Origin: Roseivirga echinicomitans
GTDB taxonomy: Bacteria; Bacteroidota; Bacteroidia; Cytophagales; Cyclobacteriaceae
Assembly: GCF_001592935.1 (NCBI RefSeq)
Contig: NZ_LRDB01000003.1
Span: forward strand, 62,001 to 126,000
Reading direction: 5' to 3'
DNA length: 64,000 nucleotides
Both the position numbers and the translations under genes were made by a program. Shown one piece after another: positions 1 through 8,548 of this stretch (within the stretch, counting starts at the first letter, position 1; every line of letters begins with the position of its first letter). The notes below the pieces were generated by a model. The model made no database searches. It was not told the DNA's origin and was given only the letters and a program-made list of their open reading frames with translations.

Positions 1-482
1 AAGCCATTAAAAACGGAACCATCGATCAAATTAAATACGTAATGAACCAAGACATGTCGGGTAACCCTGCTGGTTTTGGCACAGGCGGAAGACCAGAAGC
101 CGAAGCTTTCTTCAAAGCAATAGGTAAAGAAATCATGGCAATTGATTCTTCCACGTACACGAATGATGTAAGCACTGGCGCTGGTCTGCATAGCGATCAT
201 CAGTCTTTTATGTTGCAAGGAATTCCTTACACTGCACCAAGCTCAAGGTTAGACCGCGCCATTTATGGTTGTTATCATGCTGATTGTGATTCCTTCGACT
301 TGGTAAACAAAGAGCATATGGTGAACAATGTGCGTTTTAGTTCAATGATGCTTTACGCTTTGGCCAATGCCGAAACGCTTCCTGCCAAAAAACTAAACGA
401 TGCCGAAACCAAAGCTTTCTTAGAAGGTCATGACCTTAAGCTAAAGCTACAAATTGGTGGCGACTGGCGTTGGGATAACTAA
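1..482 (+). CDS. M28 family metallopeptidase, C-terminal part
   Basis: The reading frame is open from the window edge, so only the last ~160 residues are seen. The residues after GAGLHSDHQSF and the later YHADCDSFDLV resemble the last part of M28 zinc aminopeptidases or carboxypeptidase Q-like enzymes. In that family an Asp/His pair near the active site and a C-terminal His (here in CYHADCDS) complete the two-zinc centre. The product would cleave peptides, probably in the periplasm, but the signal peptide lies outside the window. The next gene starts 2 nt after the TAA stop, so the two are likely cotranscribed. Family assignment is fairly sure; substrate is unknown. Confidence 0.75.
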   Translation, partial: AIKNGTIDQIKYVMNQDMSGNPAGFGTGGRPEAEAFFKAIGKEIMAIDSSTYTNDVSTGAGLHSDHQSFMLQGIPYTAPSSRLDRAIYGCYHADCDSFDLVNKEHMVNNVRFSSMMLYALANAETLPAKKLNDAETKAFLEGHDLKLKLQIGGDWRWDN

Positions 483-484
483 AA

Positions 485-1231
485 TTGGACTATCAAATTA
501 TCTTGGTATTACTGGCAGTCGGCCTAATAGCCGGCTGCTTGAATACCCTAGCAGGCGGAGGTTCTTTGCTTGCCTTGCCAGTGATGATATTTTTAGGTTT
601 ACCTCCCAATGTGGCCAATGCCACTAATAGAGTAGCCATAGTTTTACAGAATATATTTGCCGTACTCGGCTTTAAGAGCAAAGGTATTTCGGCTTACCCA
701 TTCAATATTTGGCTGGGTATTTCTGCTTTTTTCGGGGCCATTCTTGGTGCTTTCCTAGCTGTTGACATCAACGAGGACGTATTCAATAAAATCCTCGCAT
801 TTGTCATTGTAGGGGTTGTCATTTACATGGCACTCAACCCTCTCAAGAATCTCAAAAAGGAAGAGAACACAAGTAAAAAAGCAACCCTCACTTCCATTAT
901 CATCTTTTTCTTTATAGGAATTTACGGAGGCTTTATTCAAGCTGGAGTAGGCTATCTTATGATTATGGCACTCACCCTAGTGAATGGTTTTAGCTTAGTA
1001 AAAACGAACAGCATAAAAGTCTTTGTAGCACTAACCTATACATCGGTTGCCTTGGCCATCTTCATTTATTATGGCATCATCAACTGGGAGTTTGGAATTC
1101 CGCTGGCCATCGGGCAAGCATGTGGCGGCTGGCTAGCGAGTCGTTGGAGTGTGAAATTGGGCGACAATTGGATTCGCTATTTCGTGATGATTACTGCTTC
1201 AGTCTTTGCAATTAAGCTATTCTTCTTTTAG
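485..1231 (+). CDS. TauE/SafE (TSUP) family membrane permease
   Basis: A 248-residue integral membrane protein. Its N-terminal segment NTLAGGGSLLALPVMIFLGLP matches the first repeat of the TauE/SafE family, and IQAGVGYLMIMAL is the matching second-repeat motif, giving about eight membrane helices. Family members export sulfite, sulfoacetate or other anions; the substrate here cannot be told. No ATG lies between the upstream stop and the first helix, so a TTG at 485 is taken as the start, 2 nt after the peptidase gene. The 3' end overlaps a convergent small gene by 15 nt. Confidence 0.85.
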   Translation: MDYQIILVLLAVGLIAGCLNTLAGGGSLLALPVMIFLGLPPNVANATNRVAIVLQNIFAVLGFKSKGISAYPFNIWLGISAFFGAILGAFLAVDINEDVFNKILAFVIVGVVIYMALNPLKNLKKEENTSKKATLTSIIIFFFIGIYGGFIQAGVGYLMIMALTLVNGFSLVKTNSIKVFVALTYTSVALAIFIYYGIINWEFGIPLAIGQACGGWLASRWSVKLGDNWIRYFVMITASVFAIKLFFF

Positions 1232-1408
1232 TTTTTTCTTCAATTGAAAACCTCGGGGTTCCTTCTTATTAGACTGAAATTTATTCATGATCTTGATTTG
1301 GTTCAACAGCCAAAGAATACGCTCTTCTGGAGTGCGTTTCAAGGATTGCTCCAACATATAGCGTTCTGATTCCTCATGAGACTTAAAAATACGGATTGAC
1401 TTACCCAT
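1217..1408 (-). CDS. Small conserved hypothetical protein
   Basis: About 63 residues, starting with MGKSIRIFKSHEESERY and containing RTPEERI followed by a hydrophobic helix and a lysine-rich tail. The pattern of IRIF..., then E-rich helix, then TPEER resembles small Bacteroidota proteins often found beside minimal nucleotidyltransferases, but no partner is encoded here. The frame could be extended to a TTG at 1423; the ATG at 1408 is preferred. It overlaps the end of the upstream convergent permease gene by 15 nt. Function unknown. Confidence 0.55.
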   Translation of the reverse strand: MGKSIRIFKSHEESERYMLEQSLKRTPEERILWLLNQIKIMNKFQSNKKEPRGFQLKKKLKEE

Positions 1409-1523
1409 GTTTAAAGCTATCAAAAATGACTCCCATTTTAAACCGCTAATTTAAAATTTGGCCAATCTGGGTTATAATAGACCTCGAAACACAGTTCCCT
1501 TTCAATTCCTTAACTTGCTTTAA

Positions 1524-1982
1524 ATGACAAATATGAAATATACCTTCCTATTCGCCCTAATTTCCATTTTCAGTGCATGTTCCAGCCCTGTGGAAAACAT
1601 AGAACAAGAAACAAAAGCCATTCTCGAAGCTTCAAAGGCCTTTTCTCAAGCTTATATGGATAAAGATTTAGAGAAGCAAATGACCTATTATACGGACGAT
1701 ATTGTAAACATCCCTGGGAACAGACCGATGTTGATAGGCAAAGAAGCCGTTGCAAATTACTGGCGTCAGTCTGGTAATGCCAAAGTTATAGCGCATAAAT
1801 CTACCCCTTCAGAGCTCGAGATTATTGGCAATATGGCCAAAGACTATGGCTATTATGAAGGTAGATCGGTTAGAGACGGAGACACCACCTCATTCCGAGG
1901 ACATTACTTGATCACTTGGAAAAAAGGAGATGATGGTCAATGGAGAATGTCTGCTGATATGTGGGCAGGGCTAAATGATTAG
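1524..1982 (+). CDS. DUF4440 / SnoaL-like (NTF2-fold) lipoprotein
   Basis: 152 residues with a lipoprotein signal peptide ending in SIFSAC, so the mature protein is probably anchored in the periplasm or outer membrane. The remainder (ILEASKAFSQAYMDKDLEKQM...YTDDIVNIPGNRPMLIGKEA...YLITWKKGDDGQWRMSADMW) follows the NTF2-like fold of DUF4440/SnoaL proteins. These are small cone-shaped domains that bind or isomerise small molecules; no catalytic role can be read. An alternative start is the ATG at 1533. It is single-gene and followed by a strong bidirectional hairpin. Confidence 0.75.
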   Translation: MTNMKYTFLFALISIFSACSSPVENIEQETKAILEASKAFSQAYMDKDLEKQMTYYTDDIVNIPGNRPMLIGKEAVANYWRQSGNAKVIAHKSTPSELEIIGNMAKDYGYYEGRSVRDGDTTSFRGHYLITWKKGDDGQWRMSADMWAGLND

Positions 1983-1997
1983 CGCTCCGGTAAAAGC

Positions 1998-2035
1998 AGA
2001 ATGAGGCCTTTCGGTCAATTGAAAGGCCTCATTCT
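1998..2035. terminator. Bidirectional hairpin between convergent genes
   Basis: A perfect 15-bp stem (AGAATGAGGCCTTTC and its complement) with an 8-nt loop sits between the convergent lipoprotein gene and the MacB-like permease gene. There is no long T-run on either side, but the position and perfect pairing fit a shared terminator. Confidence 0.75.
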
Positions 2036-2052
2036 AACAATACTAATCAAAA

Positions 2053-4452
2053 TCATTCGTCCCTCAATCGTTCCGAAGGGTTTGAAACAGCAGCCTTGAA
2101 GGTTTGAAAACTGATGGTAACAAAAGCAATTGCGCCCGCTATAAAGGCCGCCAGTAAAAATGGTGAAGCACCAAGCGTGGTTCGGTAAGCGTAACCTTCC
2201 AACCAGTCGTTCATGAAATACCAAGCCACTGGGAATGCCAAAAGCATGGCCACAATAATAAGAATGACAAACTCTTTAGAAAGAATTCCCACAATTTGCT
2301 GTACCGAAGCTCCCAGCACCTTTCTAATGGAAATCTCCTTGCTACGTTGCGACACCGTAAACGAAGCTAAGCCAAACAAGCCTAAGCAGGCTAGGAAAAT
2401 GGCCAAGCCCGAGAACAAAGTAAACAATTGACTACGTTGAGTTTCTGTAGTATAAAGACTCTCAAAGCGATCATCCAAAAAGTTATAATTCAGTGGCGCG
2501 TTGGGCGAAAACTTTGCGTAAAGCTCTTCCACTTGCTGAACAGCACTTTTAATGTTTGTTCCCTCAATTTTTATAGAAAGGTTACGCATTTGGTTAGGGC
2601 GATTCAGCAGAATAATTGGTGAAATTTCACTTTGCAACGACTCGAAATGGAAGTCCTTTACCACACCTATTACTTTACCACGCACACCAGCGTAAATCAT
2701 GTTTTGTCCAATGGCTTCTTCAGCACTTTTCCAGCCGATTACCTCAACAGATTTCTCGTTTAAAACAAACGAAGCTGAATCTGTCGCAAAATTCTTAGAG
2801 TAATTACGTCCGCTGGCCATTTCCATTTGGTAGGTTGGAATGAAATCAGGGTCAACAGACAAACTTTTAATTACGATAGAAGTCGGTAACATTTCACCAT
2901 TCACTTCGGCTTGCGTCCCTTGCGAATCAAGTAATTGCCCTGAAGGAACTCGACTTGAACCGCCTGCCATTTTCACTCCTTGAATAGTCAGAAGTTCATT
3001 TTTAAAGGCTTCATATTGGTCGGCTACCTGCTGACTTACCCCCATAATCATCATCTGTTCACGGTCATAACCTAGTTTCTTATTCTGAATAAAATCCAGC
3101 TGTTTAAACACCACAATAGTCGATACAATCAGAATCACGGAAATGGTAAACTGAACCACCACCAAGAACCTTCGCAAGGCTCCACTTTTTGCTCCACTCG
3201 TGAGTTTTCCCTTTAACACTTTTAAAGGTTGAAAAGAAGACAGATAGAAAGCTGGGTAACTACCCGAAAGTACGCCCACCACAAGAGCACTGGTTAAAAT
3301 AATGGCTACAAGAGGAAGGTTCGTGAGCAGGTCAAACTCAAGCTGTAAGCCGGTAAAGGATCTGAAATAAGGTAATATTAAAGAGGTAGCACCAATGGCC
3401 AAAAACAAAGCAAAAAATACTAATACAATGGACTCGACTAAAAACTGATTAATCAACTTGCCCTTTCCAGCACCGAATACTTTGCGCATCCCTACTTCTT
3501 TGGCGCGAGTGGCCGAACGTGCCGTAGCCAAGTTCATGTAATTGATGCAAGCAATGGCTAAAATCAAGAAAGCAATGGAAGCAAAAATATAGACATAGGT
3601 AATGTCGCTGTTTTGCCCTTGTTCGTCATCCAGACTTGAATGCAAATGAACATCAGTTAGTTTTTGAATGTGTAATGCTGTCCAGGTGGTGGCCTCTTCA
3701 TCCACATGCGTATTGAGAAAATCACCCATCCTTCGTTCGATTTCTTCAATTCTACCTTCAGGTTTTAAGGTGAAGAAAGTAGCGAAATTATTACTCCCCC
3801 AGTTGCGCATCATGGCTTCTCTACCGCCATAAAAAGCATATAGAGGAGTTATTTCTGCTAAAAAATCGATCTGATAGGAAGAGTTCTTCGGTAATTTTTT
3901 AAATACCCCTTTCACAATTAAATCTGCTTGAGAAAGAAAATTGATCGACTTACCTATTGGGTCTTCATCCCCAAAATATTTGAAAGCCATTTCATCTGAA
4001 ATCACTACTGAACCTGGTTGTGTCAATGCCTCCACCAAATTCCCTTCAATCACATCGAAGGTGAGGATTTCAGCTATTTCAGGGTCAGCGAAGTAGAAAT
4101 TACCCTCCTCATAGAGTCTGTTATTGTACTTAACTGGCCCACCAACAGGCATCATTCGACCAATTTTTTCTATTTCACCAGAAAAATCTTCTCTGGCCAA
4201 AGGACCGAAAGGAGGCGCCACTCGCGACAAATGAAGAGAAGTGGAACCATCGGGACTTATGAACTCACGCGTAAAACGGTAAATATTATCTGAGTTTGCA
4301 TGAAACTTATCGTAACTGGTTTCTTCCGAAATGTAAAGCCCAATCAGCATACAGCAGGCGAGCCCGACAGATAAACCTAGAATATTAATGATGGAAAAAG
4401 CTTTGTGTCGCTTTAAACTGCGCAAGGCAATTTTGAGATAACTTTTGAACAT
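2053..4452 (-). CDS. MacB/FtsX-like ABC transporter permease
   Basis: 799 residues in the double-module form common in Bacteroidota. Each half has a MacB periplasmic core domain (about residues 20-250 and 440-620) and each is followed by an FtsX membrane block, the first containing ATARSKEVGMRK-like SATRAKEVGMRKVFGAG and the second SQRSKEISIRKVLGA. The N-terminus LKIALRSLKRHKAFSIINILG is typical. Such proteins act with a separate ATPase in export or envelope stress. No ATPase gene is adjacent, so this may be an orphan permease using a partner encoded elsewhere. The start ATG is followed at once by the membrane anchor. Confidence 0.9.
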   Translation of the reverse strand: MFKSYLKIALRSLKRHKAFSIINILGLSVGLACCMLIGLYISEETSYDKFHANSDNIYRFTREFISPDGSTSLHLSRVAPPFGPLAREDFSGEIEKIGRMMPVGGPVKYNNRLYEEGNFYFADPEIAEILTFDVIEGNLVEALTQPGSVVISDEMAFKYFGDEDPIGKSINFLSQADLIVKGVFKKLPKNSSYQIDFLAEITPLYAFYGGREAMMRNWGSNNFATFFTLKPEGRIEEIERRMGDFLNTHVDEEATTWTALHIQKLTDVHLHSSLDDEQGQNSDITYVYIFASIAFLILAIACINYMNLATARSATRAKEVGMRKVFGAGKGKLINQFLVESIVLVFFALFLAIGATSLILPYFRSFTGLQLEFDLLTNLPLVAIILTSALVVGVLSGSYPAFYLSSFQPLKVLKGKLTSGAKSGALRRFLVVVQFTISVILIVSTIVVFKQLDFIQNKKLGYDREQMMIMGVSQQVADQYEAFKNELLTIQGVKMAGGSSRVPSGQLLDSQGTQAEVNGEMLPTSIVIKSLSVDPDFIPTYQMEMASGRNYSKNFATDSASFVLNEKSVEVIGWKSAEEAIGQNMIYAGVRGKVIGVVKDFHFESLQSEISPIILLNRPNQMRNLSIKIEGTNIKSAVQQVEELYAKFSPNAPLNYNFLDDRFESLYTTETQRSQLFTLFSGLAIFLACLGLFGLASFTVSQRSKEISIRKVLGASVQQIVGILSKEFVILIIVAMLLAFPVAWYFMNDWLEGYAYRTTLGASPFLLAAFIAGAIAFVTISFQTFKAAVSNPSERLRDE

Positions 4453-4902
4453 GGTGTTGTTGTTTGAGGTTTGAAATGGTTTTCTAATCCATCAAACTGC
4501 CATTTTTTGACCTAAGGCAGCTTAACTAGTTAAAGATAAGGATTTTGGAAGAAGGTTGCGTGGAAGTGAGTTCGAAATCAGAAAATGCAACATGAAGGTT
4601 CTCCGAGGTCAAGTCTGGGAATAGGCACTTCTATTTTTGCCAAAAGTGACGGTTTACCAAGTATAGAAGCATCTTCATTTTTATTACTCTGTGAGCTAAG
4701 AAACAGTAGAAACAAGCTTGATGAGAACTCACTAATAACAAAGTCAATGTTCATTATATACAGGCACGCATGAGAAGATATATTTAAATATTCTTAATAA
4801 TGGATGGCAGCTATAACATAATTATTTAACCTATTATTTATATAAAAAACTGTATTTTATATATTTATAACTAAATTTCAACTGGGACAAATTCTAATAG
4901 CT
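4453..4902. other. 450-bp intergenic region, no gene seen
   Basis: AT-rich spacer between divergent units. It contains a 12-bp palindrome ATATTTAAATAT near 4777 and a TATTTTTG that looks like a -7 box near 4635, but that box is too far from any start to assign. The only longer reading frame (4585-4773) has no recognisable features. Confidence 0.5.
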
Positions 4903-5031
4903 ATGAAACCGATTTTTAGAAAGTTTATGCCTGCCTCATTAGCCTTAATTTTCATGGTGCCCTATCATAACTCCAAAATAACCGACCCATTTTCTCAACA
5001 ATCCATCAAGCGCAGACCTCATTTTGTATGA
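4903..5031 (+). CDS. Candidate 42-residue secreted peptide, coupled to next gene
   Basis: ATG at 4903 opens a 42-codon frame with a basic start (MKPIFRKFM), a hydrophobic core (PASLALIFMVP) and a polar tail ending KRRPHFV. Its TGA overlaps the ATG of the DUF4221 gene (ATGA at 5028-5031), the usual sign of translational coupling. Small signal-peptide-like ORFs ahead of beta-propeller lipoproteins are common in Bacteroidota, but I recognise no family here. It could be a coupled leader peptide rather than a functional protein. Confidence 0.5.
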   Translation: MKPIFRKFMPASLALIFMVPYHNSKITDPFSQQSIKRRPHFV

Positions 5032-6173
5032 TAAAGTTTTTGAAGTCGTTAACACTTGTTTGTGTATTGACAATAGCCATTTTCAGTTGTTCAAACGAAT
5101 CAAACGAAAATGGCTACTATTCTTCTGGCATCTTTCCTACCAAAACCTCTCGTATAGCCATCGAAATTGATGACCAGACCAGAGACTTTAGTTTTAACGT
5201 AAGACATCTAGAGATAGGCCAGGGCATAGAGGCAATATTTCACCTCAATGACATTAATAATTCAATTGGAATCTATGATGTAGAAAAGGGTAAGAAGATT
5301 AGAACCCTCTATTATGAAATCAACGGGCCAAATGGGGTGGGCGAAATAAATGGCTTTGACGTAGTAAGCAAAGACACCTTACTTCTTTTGGCCAGGGATG
5401 AATACCGTGTTTCAATTGCCATAGCCACAGATAACTCCGACACACTAAAGTTGATACGCAGCTACAGATTGAGAGCACCAAATGACCCTCTTATAACCAC
5501 CCCCTATAGCTCTGTGCAAGCACCCATTGTTATTCGAAATGATTCAATAATCATGGCAGGCGTTCCGTATATCAAGCCAGAGAGGGACAACATGTATGAT
5601 GCTGGAAATAATGTTATAAAAATTAGCTTGAAGGATTCCTCTTATGTATATGAAAACATGTATAGCCTAGGATATAAAGAAAAGTGGACGCAATATTATT
5701 CCAGAATATCATACACTTACAACAAAGAGCAAGGCCTACTTGCATTCAGTAACCCAATCTCCGACTCGATCTACACTTTTGACCACAAAGGTGTTCGAAA
5801 AGACTACATGGTTAAGTCTGCACTTTCTGAAAAAATGACACCTTATCGTGGAAGTTTTCAAGATAATCGAAGAATGCGAGACCATTATAATAACCAGCCC
5901 AATTATGGCTACATCATGTATGACAAGTATAGAGAATACTATTACAGATTTACAGAAAATGTAGCCACAAAGGAGTTGATAAAATACGGGTCAACCGGAA
6001 TAATAAGAAACATTGGAGTTATTATTATGAACAAGGATTTTGAAATTATAGGCGAAACTGAATCGCTTACCCTAGGTTCTTTTCCAACCATTTTCATTGG
6101 AAAGCGTGGTCTTTATTTTATGCTAGTCTCCAATGAAGAATCAAAAATGTTATACGACCTCTATGAGTTTTAG
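5028..6173 (+). CDS. DUF4221-like beta-propeller lipoprotein
   Basis: 381 residues. The signal peptide ends in IAIFSC, indicating a lipoprotein. The body has repeated short strands with NSIGIYDVEKGKKIRTLYYEINGPNGVGEINGF, a pattern of the DUF4221 / 6-bladed propeller lipoproteins of Bacteroidota. Their role is unknown; many sit in operons for small peptides. It follows the 42-codon ORF by a 4-nt overlap and runs into the next lipoprotein gene by an 11-nt overlap, so the three form one operon. Confidence 0.75.
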   Translation: MIKFLKSLTLVCVLTIAIFSCSNESNENGYYSSGIFPTKTSRIAIEIDDQTRDFSFNVRHLEIGQGIEAIFHLNDINNSIGIYDVEKGKKIRTLYYEINGPNGVGEINGFDVVSKDTLLLLARDEYRVSIAIATDNSDTLKLIRSYRLRAPNDPLITTPYSSVQAPIVIRNDSIIMAGVPYIKPERDNMYDAGNNVIKISLKDSSYVYENMYSLGYKEKWTQYYSRISYTYNKEQGLLAFSNPISDSIYTFDHKGVRKDYMVKSALSEKMTPYRGSFQDNRRMRDHYNNQPNYGYIMYDKYREYYYRFTENVATKELIKYGSTGIIRNIGVIIMNKDFEIIGETESLTLGSFPTIFIGKRGLYFMLVSNEESKMLYDLYEF

Positions 6174-6633
6174 AAGTAAGCTCACCTTTTTATTTCTGAC
6201 TGTTACACTTTTAGGTTGTAATCCATTAACCAAACAGGCGAATGTAACTAGCCTATTTTCACCTGAGAGTACTCCAAAAAATGGGTTAGTAATTACAATT
6301 CCAATTAGTGGATGCTCAGGCTGCGTTGAGGCAATGTTGTCTTTTTCCAAAAAAAACAAAAACAATGCTAACCTTTTTGTAATACTACTTGGAGATGACA
6401 TTAAACAAAGCAATTATATCTTAAGCCGAGAATTCCAGAGTCATTCAAACTTCATATCTAGGCCTTTGGATAGTGTGGGCCAATTAACTTTGGATTCTCA
6501 ATTTCCAATGTATTATGTGGTACGATCAGGGAAAATTGTTGAAGAATCTCAAATCAATGCCAGCAACCTATTAACTGAGAAACTCAAGCTTCAGGAAATG
6601 CTTGAAAATTCACTTTTACCCAATGAGCCATAG
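6163..6633 (+). CDS. Thioredoxin-like lipoprotein with CxxC
   Basis: The preferred start is the ATG at 6163, because it gives a clean lipoprotein signal peptide (MSFRSKLTFLF...LLGC); an upstream in-frame ATG at 6133 lies inside the previous gene. The 156-residue product has ITIPISGCSGC, a CxxC at the end of a first strand as in thioredoxin folds, and later FPMYYVV with the cis-Pro position of that fold. A membrane-bound oxidoreductase role is inferred. It overlaps the DUF4221 gene, so the two probably act together. Confidence 0.65.
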   Translation: MSFRSKLTFLFLTVTLLGCNPLTKQANVTSLFSPESTPKNGLVITIPISGCSGCVEAMLSFSKKNKNNANLFVILLGDDIKQSNYILSREFQSHSNFISRPLDSVGQLTLDSQFPMYYVVRSGKIVEESQINASNLLTEKLKLQEMLENSLLPNEP

Positions 6634-6660
6634 AGCCACGGGAATACCCAAAACAAAAAA

Positions 6661-6682
6661 AGCCTCACATTTCTGTGAAGCT
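6661..6682. terminator. Bidirectional terminator
   Basis: AGCCTCACA-TTTC-TGTGAAGCT forms a 9-bp stem with one mismatch, flanked by an A-run on the left and a T-run on the right. It can end the lipoprotein operon on the + strand and the tRNA-like copy on the - strand. Its layout is nearly the same as the true tRNA-Ala terminator at 7024-7045. Confidence 0.75.
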
Positions 6683-6693
6683 TTTTAATCTGG

Positions 6694-6776
6694 TGGAGAA
6701 TACCGCCCCGAAGCCTCGGGGCGAACCGGTGACCTTCCCGAAGCAGGTTCGGGACGCTCTAGCTAGCTGAGCTAAT
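6694..6776 (-). pseudogene. tRNA-Ala-derived fragment with two palindromic replacements
   Basis: Read on the - strand, the region matches tRNA-Ala(GGC) at 7056-7129 from ATTAGCTCAGCT through to the 3' ATTCTCCA, but lacks the first bases of the acceptor stem. The anticodon arm is replaced by a hairpin (TCCCGAA, 5-nt loop, TTCGGGA). The T-loop carries the 16-bp palindrome CCCCGAGGCTTCGGGG directly after TTCG in place of 4 nt. It cannot be a working tRNA. Its 5' part also encodes the last residues and stop of the GIY-YIG gene. Confidence 0.85.
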
Positions 6777-7007
6777 TAGGTACTCAATATATTTTCTGCT
6801 TTTCTTTTTCTTTATTTCCGCTTCTCTAACCCTAGCCATTGATCTTGATTCTATTGTTTCTGAGTATTTCAACACCCAAGGCTTTCCTGTCTTGGTGTAT
6901 GTTGACCGACCAGAATTATGGTCATCCAATCTACGTTCTAGATGATCGCAGCTCCCGATATAATATTTATCACGACTTTGAAAATAGATGATATAGACAT
7001 AATACAT
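6759..7007 (-). CDS. GIY-YIG domain nuclease, tRNA-associated
   Basis: 82 residues beginning MYYVYIIYFQSRDKYYIGS, the two strands that name the GIY-YIG family, followed by the conserved Arg (ERRLDDHNSG) and the E of REAEIKKKKS. This is the short single-domain (UPF0213-like) form. The gene lies just downstream of tRNA-Ala and its terminator, in the same orientation. Its C-terminal LISSAS and stop codon are encoded by the D-arm of a second, damaged tRNA-Ala copy. No separate promoter is visible. GIY-YIG domains are found in homing endonucleases, which suggests a mobile origin; activity is untested. Confidence 0.85.
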   Translation of the reverse strand: MYYVYIIYFQSRDKYYIGSCDHLERRLDDHNSGRSTYTKTGKPWVLKYSETIESRSMARVREAEIKKKKSRKYIEYLISSAS

Positions 7008-7023
7008 ATCCTAAAATCAAAAA

Positions 7024-7045
7024 AGCCCTGCATTTCTGCAAGGCT
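7024..7045 (-). terminator. tRNA-Ala terminator
   Basis: AGCCCTGCA-TTTC-TGCAAGGCT stem with one bulged pair. On the - strand it follows the tRNA by about 10 nt and ends in a T-run (7021-7024 are A on the + strand). Confidence 0.8.
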
Positions 7046-7054
7046 TTCAGTTTT

Positions 7055-7132
<78 letters not shown>

Positions 7133-7139
7133 AGGTCGG

Positions 7140-7170
7140 CAAATATACGAGGCCAAGGATATAAATCAAA
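7140..7170 (-). promoter_or_regulatory. Promoter of tRNA-Ala
   Basis: On the - strand TTTG (7170-7167), then exactly 19 nt, then TATATTTG (7147-7140). This is a perfect match to the Bacteroidota sigma-ABfr consensus TTTG-N19-TAnnTTTG. The tRNA begins 10 nt later. Confidence 0.85.
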
Positions 7171-7645
7171 GCACTCTTCTGGCTCGTTTGAATCTTTCTA
7201 TATAATAAGGTGAAAACAGATTGCTCTCCGTTACCCCAAGCGAGGTAGAAGCATGGATAAAACGGATGTCGGACTTGCTTCTTACCACTGTTACAATGCC
7301 CGCATGGGTAATTTCATTTCTTCTTTTCCCAGTCGCAAAAAAGACCATGTCGCCTGGTTTTAACTCTTTCAATTTTACCTTCATGCCAATTCTAGCCTGA
7401 TCTTCCGATACTCTTGGCAAGTTAATTCTAACACTATAATAGGCATGGTATAAAAGTGCTGAGCAATCTAAGCCCACTCTTGTTGTTCCTCCATATTTAT
7501 AGGGAGTGCCTACATATGACCGTGCGGTTTGGATTACTGTGTTGACTTTTTGATCTCTTGCTTTTTTAGTTCCTGCACAATCGGTTAGAAAAAGTAGGGA
7601 GAAGACCAGAAGAGTTGTTAAGATTAAGGTTTTACTATACTTCAC
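7166..7645 (-). CDS. NlpC/P60 family lipoprotein, cell-wall endopeptidase
   Basis: 159 residues with a lipoprotein signal (FLTDC, Cys23). The NlpC/P60 catalytic residues are all present: Cys61 in GLDCSALLYHAY, His114 in ITHAGIV, and His131 in FIHASTS. Such enzymes cut peptidoglycan stem peptides (compare Spr/MepS). The short length and lack of an SH3 domain match the Spr type. Stands alone; the end of the gene overlaps the tRNA-Ala promoter by a few bases. Confidence 0.9.
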   Translation of the reverse strand: MKYSKTLILTTLLVFSLLFLTDCAGTKKARDQKVNTVIQTARSYVGTPYKYGGTTRVGLDCSALLYHAYYSVRINLPRVSEDQARIGMKVKLKELKPGDMVFFATGKRRNEITHAGIVTVVRSKSDIRFIHASTSLGVTESNLFSPYYIERFKRARRVL

Positions 7646-7752
7646 TTAAAAAAATTTCCGTTTGAGTAAAACTAACATAAATTCATTTTAAAAGCAGGGC
7701 TTCATTTCCGAAGAAATTAGTTTATCATGAATTAACATACATATCTTCGTCT

Positions 7753-8421
7753 ATGAGATTTTCGAAATATTTCCTTCTAATTACCCTATTCTTAAGTGTT
7801 GGCACTTCATTAAACGCACAACGAAAATGGAATGATAAATACTATGAAGAACTAAACGACAATAACTTCAGGTCATTCAAGCTCTTCAAAGAGCGAATTG
7901 ATTTAGATGATGTCGATTATAAGGTTTTAAATGCCGCCATATTTTTCATTACTAACGAAGCTAGAATAGAAAAAGGAATAGCTCCTGTAAGCTATCAATC
8001 CAACCTAGAAATTATGGCATGGAATCATTCTGTTGAAATGGGTAAAGAAGATTTTTTCGACCACATTAACAAAAAGGACAAAAAAAGAAGCACTCCAGAA
8101 CAAAGAGCCGTTTTGGCAGGAATAACCAACCCTAGTATTTCAGAAAACATAGCTGCTGTAGGAGGAATCTACTTTGGTTCCTACCTAGAGTTAGCTGATC
8201 ATATGGTGGACAAATGGATCCAATCTCCTCCACACGCCAAAACACTTTATAGTGAAGATGTAATCCAATTGGGTTGTGGTGCTTATTATTACAAAGGTGT
8301 TTGGCAAGGCAACAAAGCCATTTGGAAACAAGGCGATGGTTTCTGGCTGACCACTCAAAACTTCCAGTCCTTTGCCGAAATTGTAAGCGAAAAATCAAAA
8401 GATAGTGCTCCGTCTAAATAA
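7753..8421 (+). CDS. Secreted CAP-domain (SCP/PR-1) protein
   Basis: 222 residues with a signal peptide cut after SLNAQ. The CAP domain follows: ALDH-like WNHSVEMGK, FFDHIN with its His, ISENIAAVGG, and WIQSPPHAKTLYSEDVIQLGCGAYY, which carries the second His and the SPPH box. Bacterial CAP proteins are secreted and of varied or unknown role. A TATCTTCG just ahead of the ATG looks like a -7 box but is only 3 nt away. Confidence 0.88.
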   Translation: MRFSKYFLLITLFLSVGTSLNAQRKWNDKYYEELNDNNFRSFKLFKERIDLDDVDYKVLNAAIFFITNEARIEKGIAPVSYQSNLEIMAWNHSVEMGKEDFFDHINKKDKKRSTPEQRAVLAGITNPSISENIAAVGGIYFGSYLELADHMVDKWIQSPPHAKTLYSEDVIQLGCGAYYYKGVWQGNKAIWKQGDGFWLTTQNFQSFAEIVSEKSKDSAPSK

Positions 8422-8548
8422 CTAATGGAAGATCAGTTCATAATTTCTGCAACTTATAGCGTTGTATTGGCGTCTTCCTTTTTTAACCTTGCCTCTGCTA
8501 AGAAACAAAGGCCTGAAAGTTGTTAGGAAGAAAGAAAAAGAATTAGAC

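Noticed and set aside
4585-4773. 62-codon ORF in the gap upstream of the DUF4221 operon
   Set aside because: No signal peptide, no motif, unusual composition, and no link to neighbours; most likely chance.
4775-4795. Palindrome ATATTTAAATAT as an origin or binding site
   Set aside because: Simple AT-rich palindrome of a kind expected by chance in such sequence.
7742-7749. TATCTTCG as -7 box of the CAP gene
   Set aside because: It is 3 nt from the ATG; the transcript would start inside the codon, and one base differs from TAnnTTTG. Kept only as a remark.
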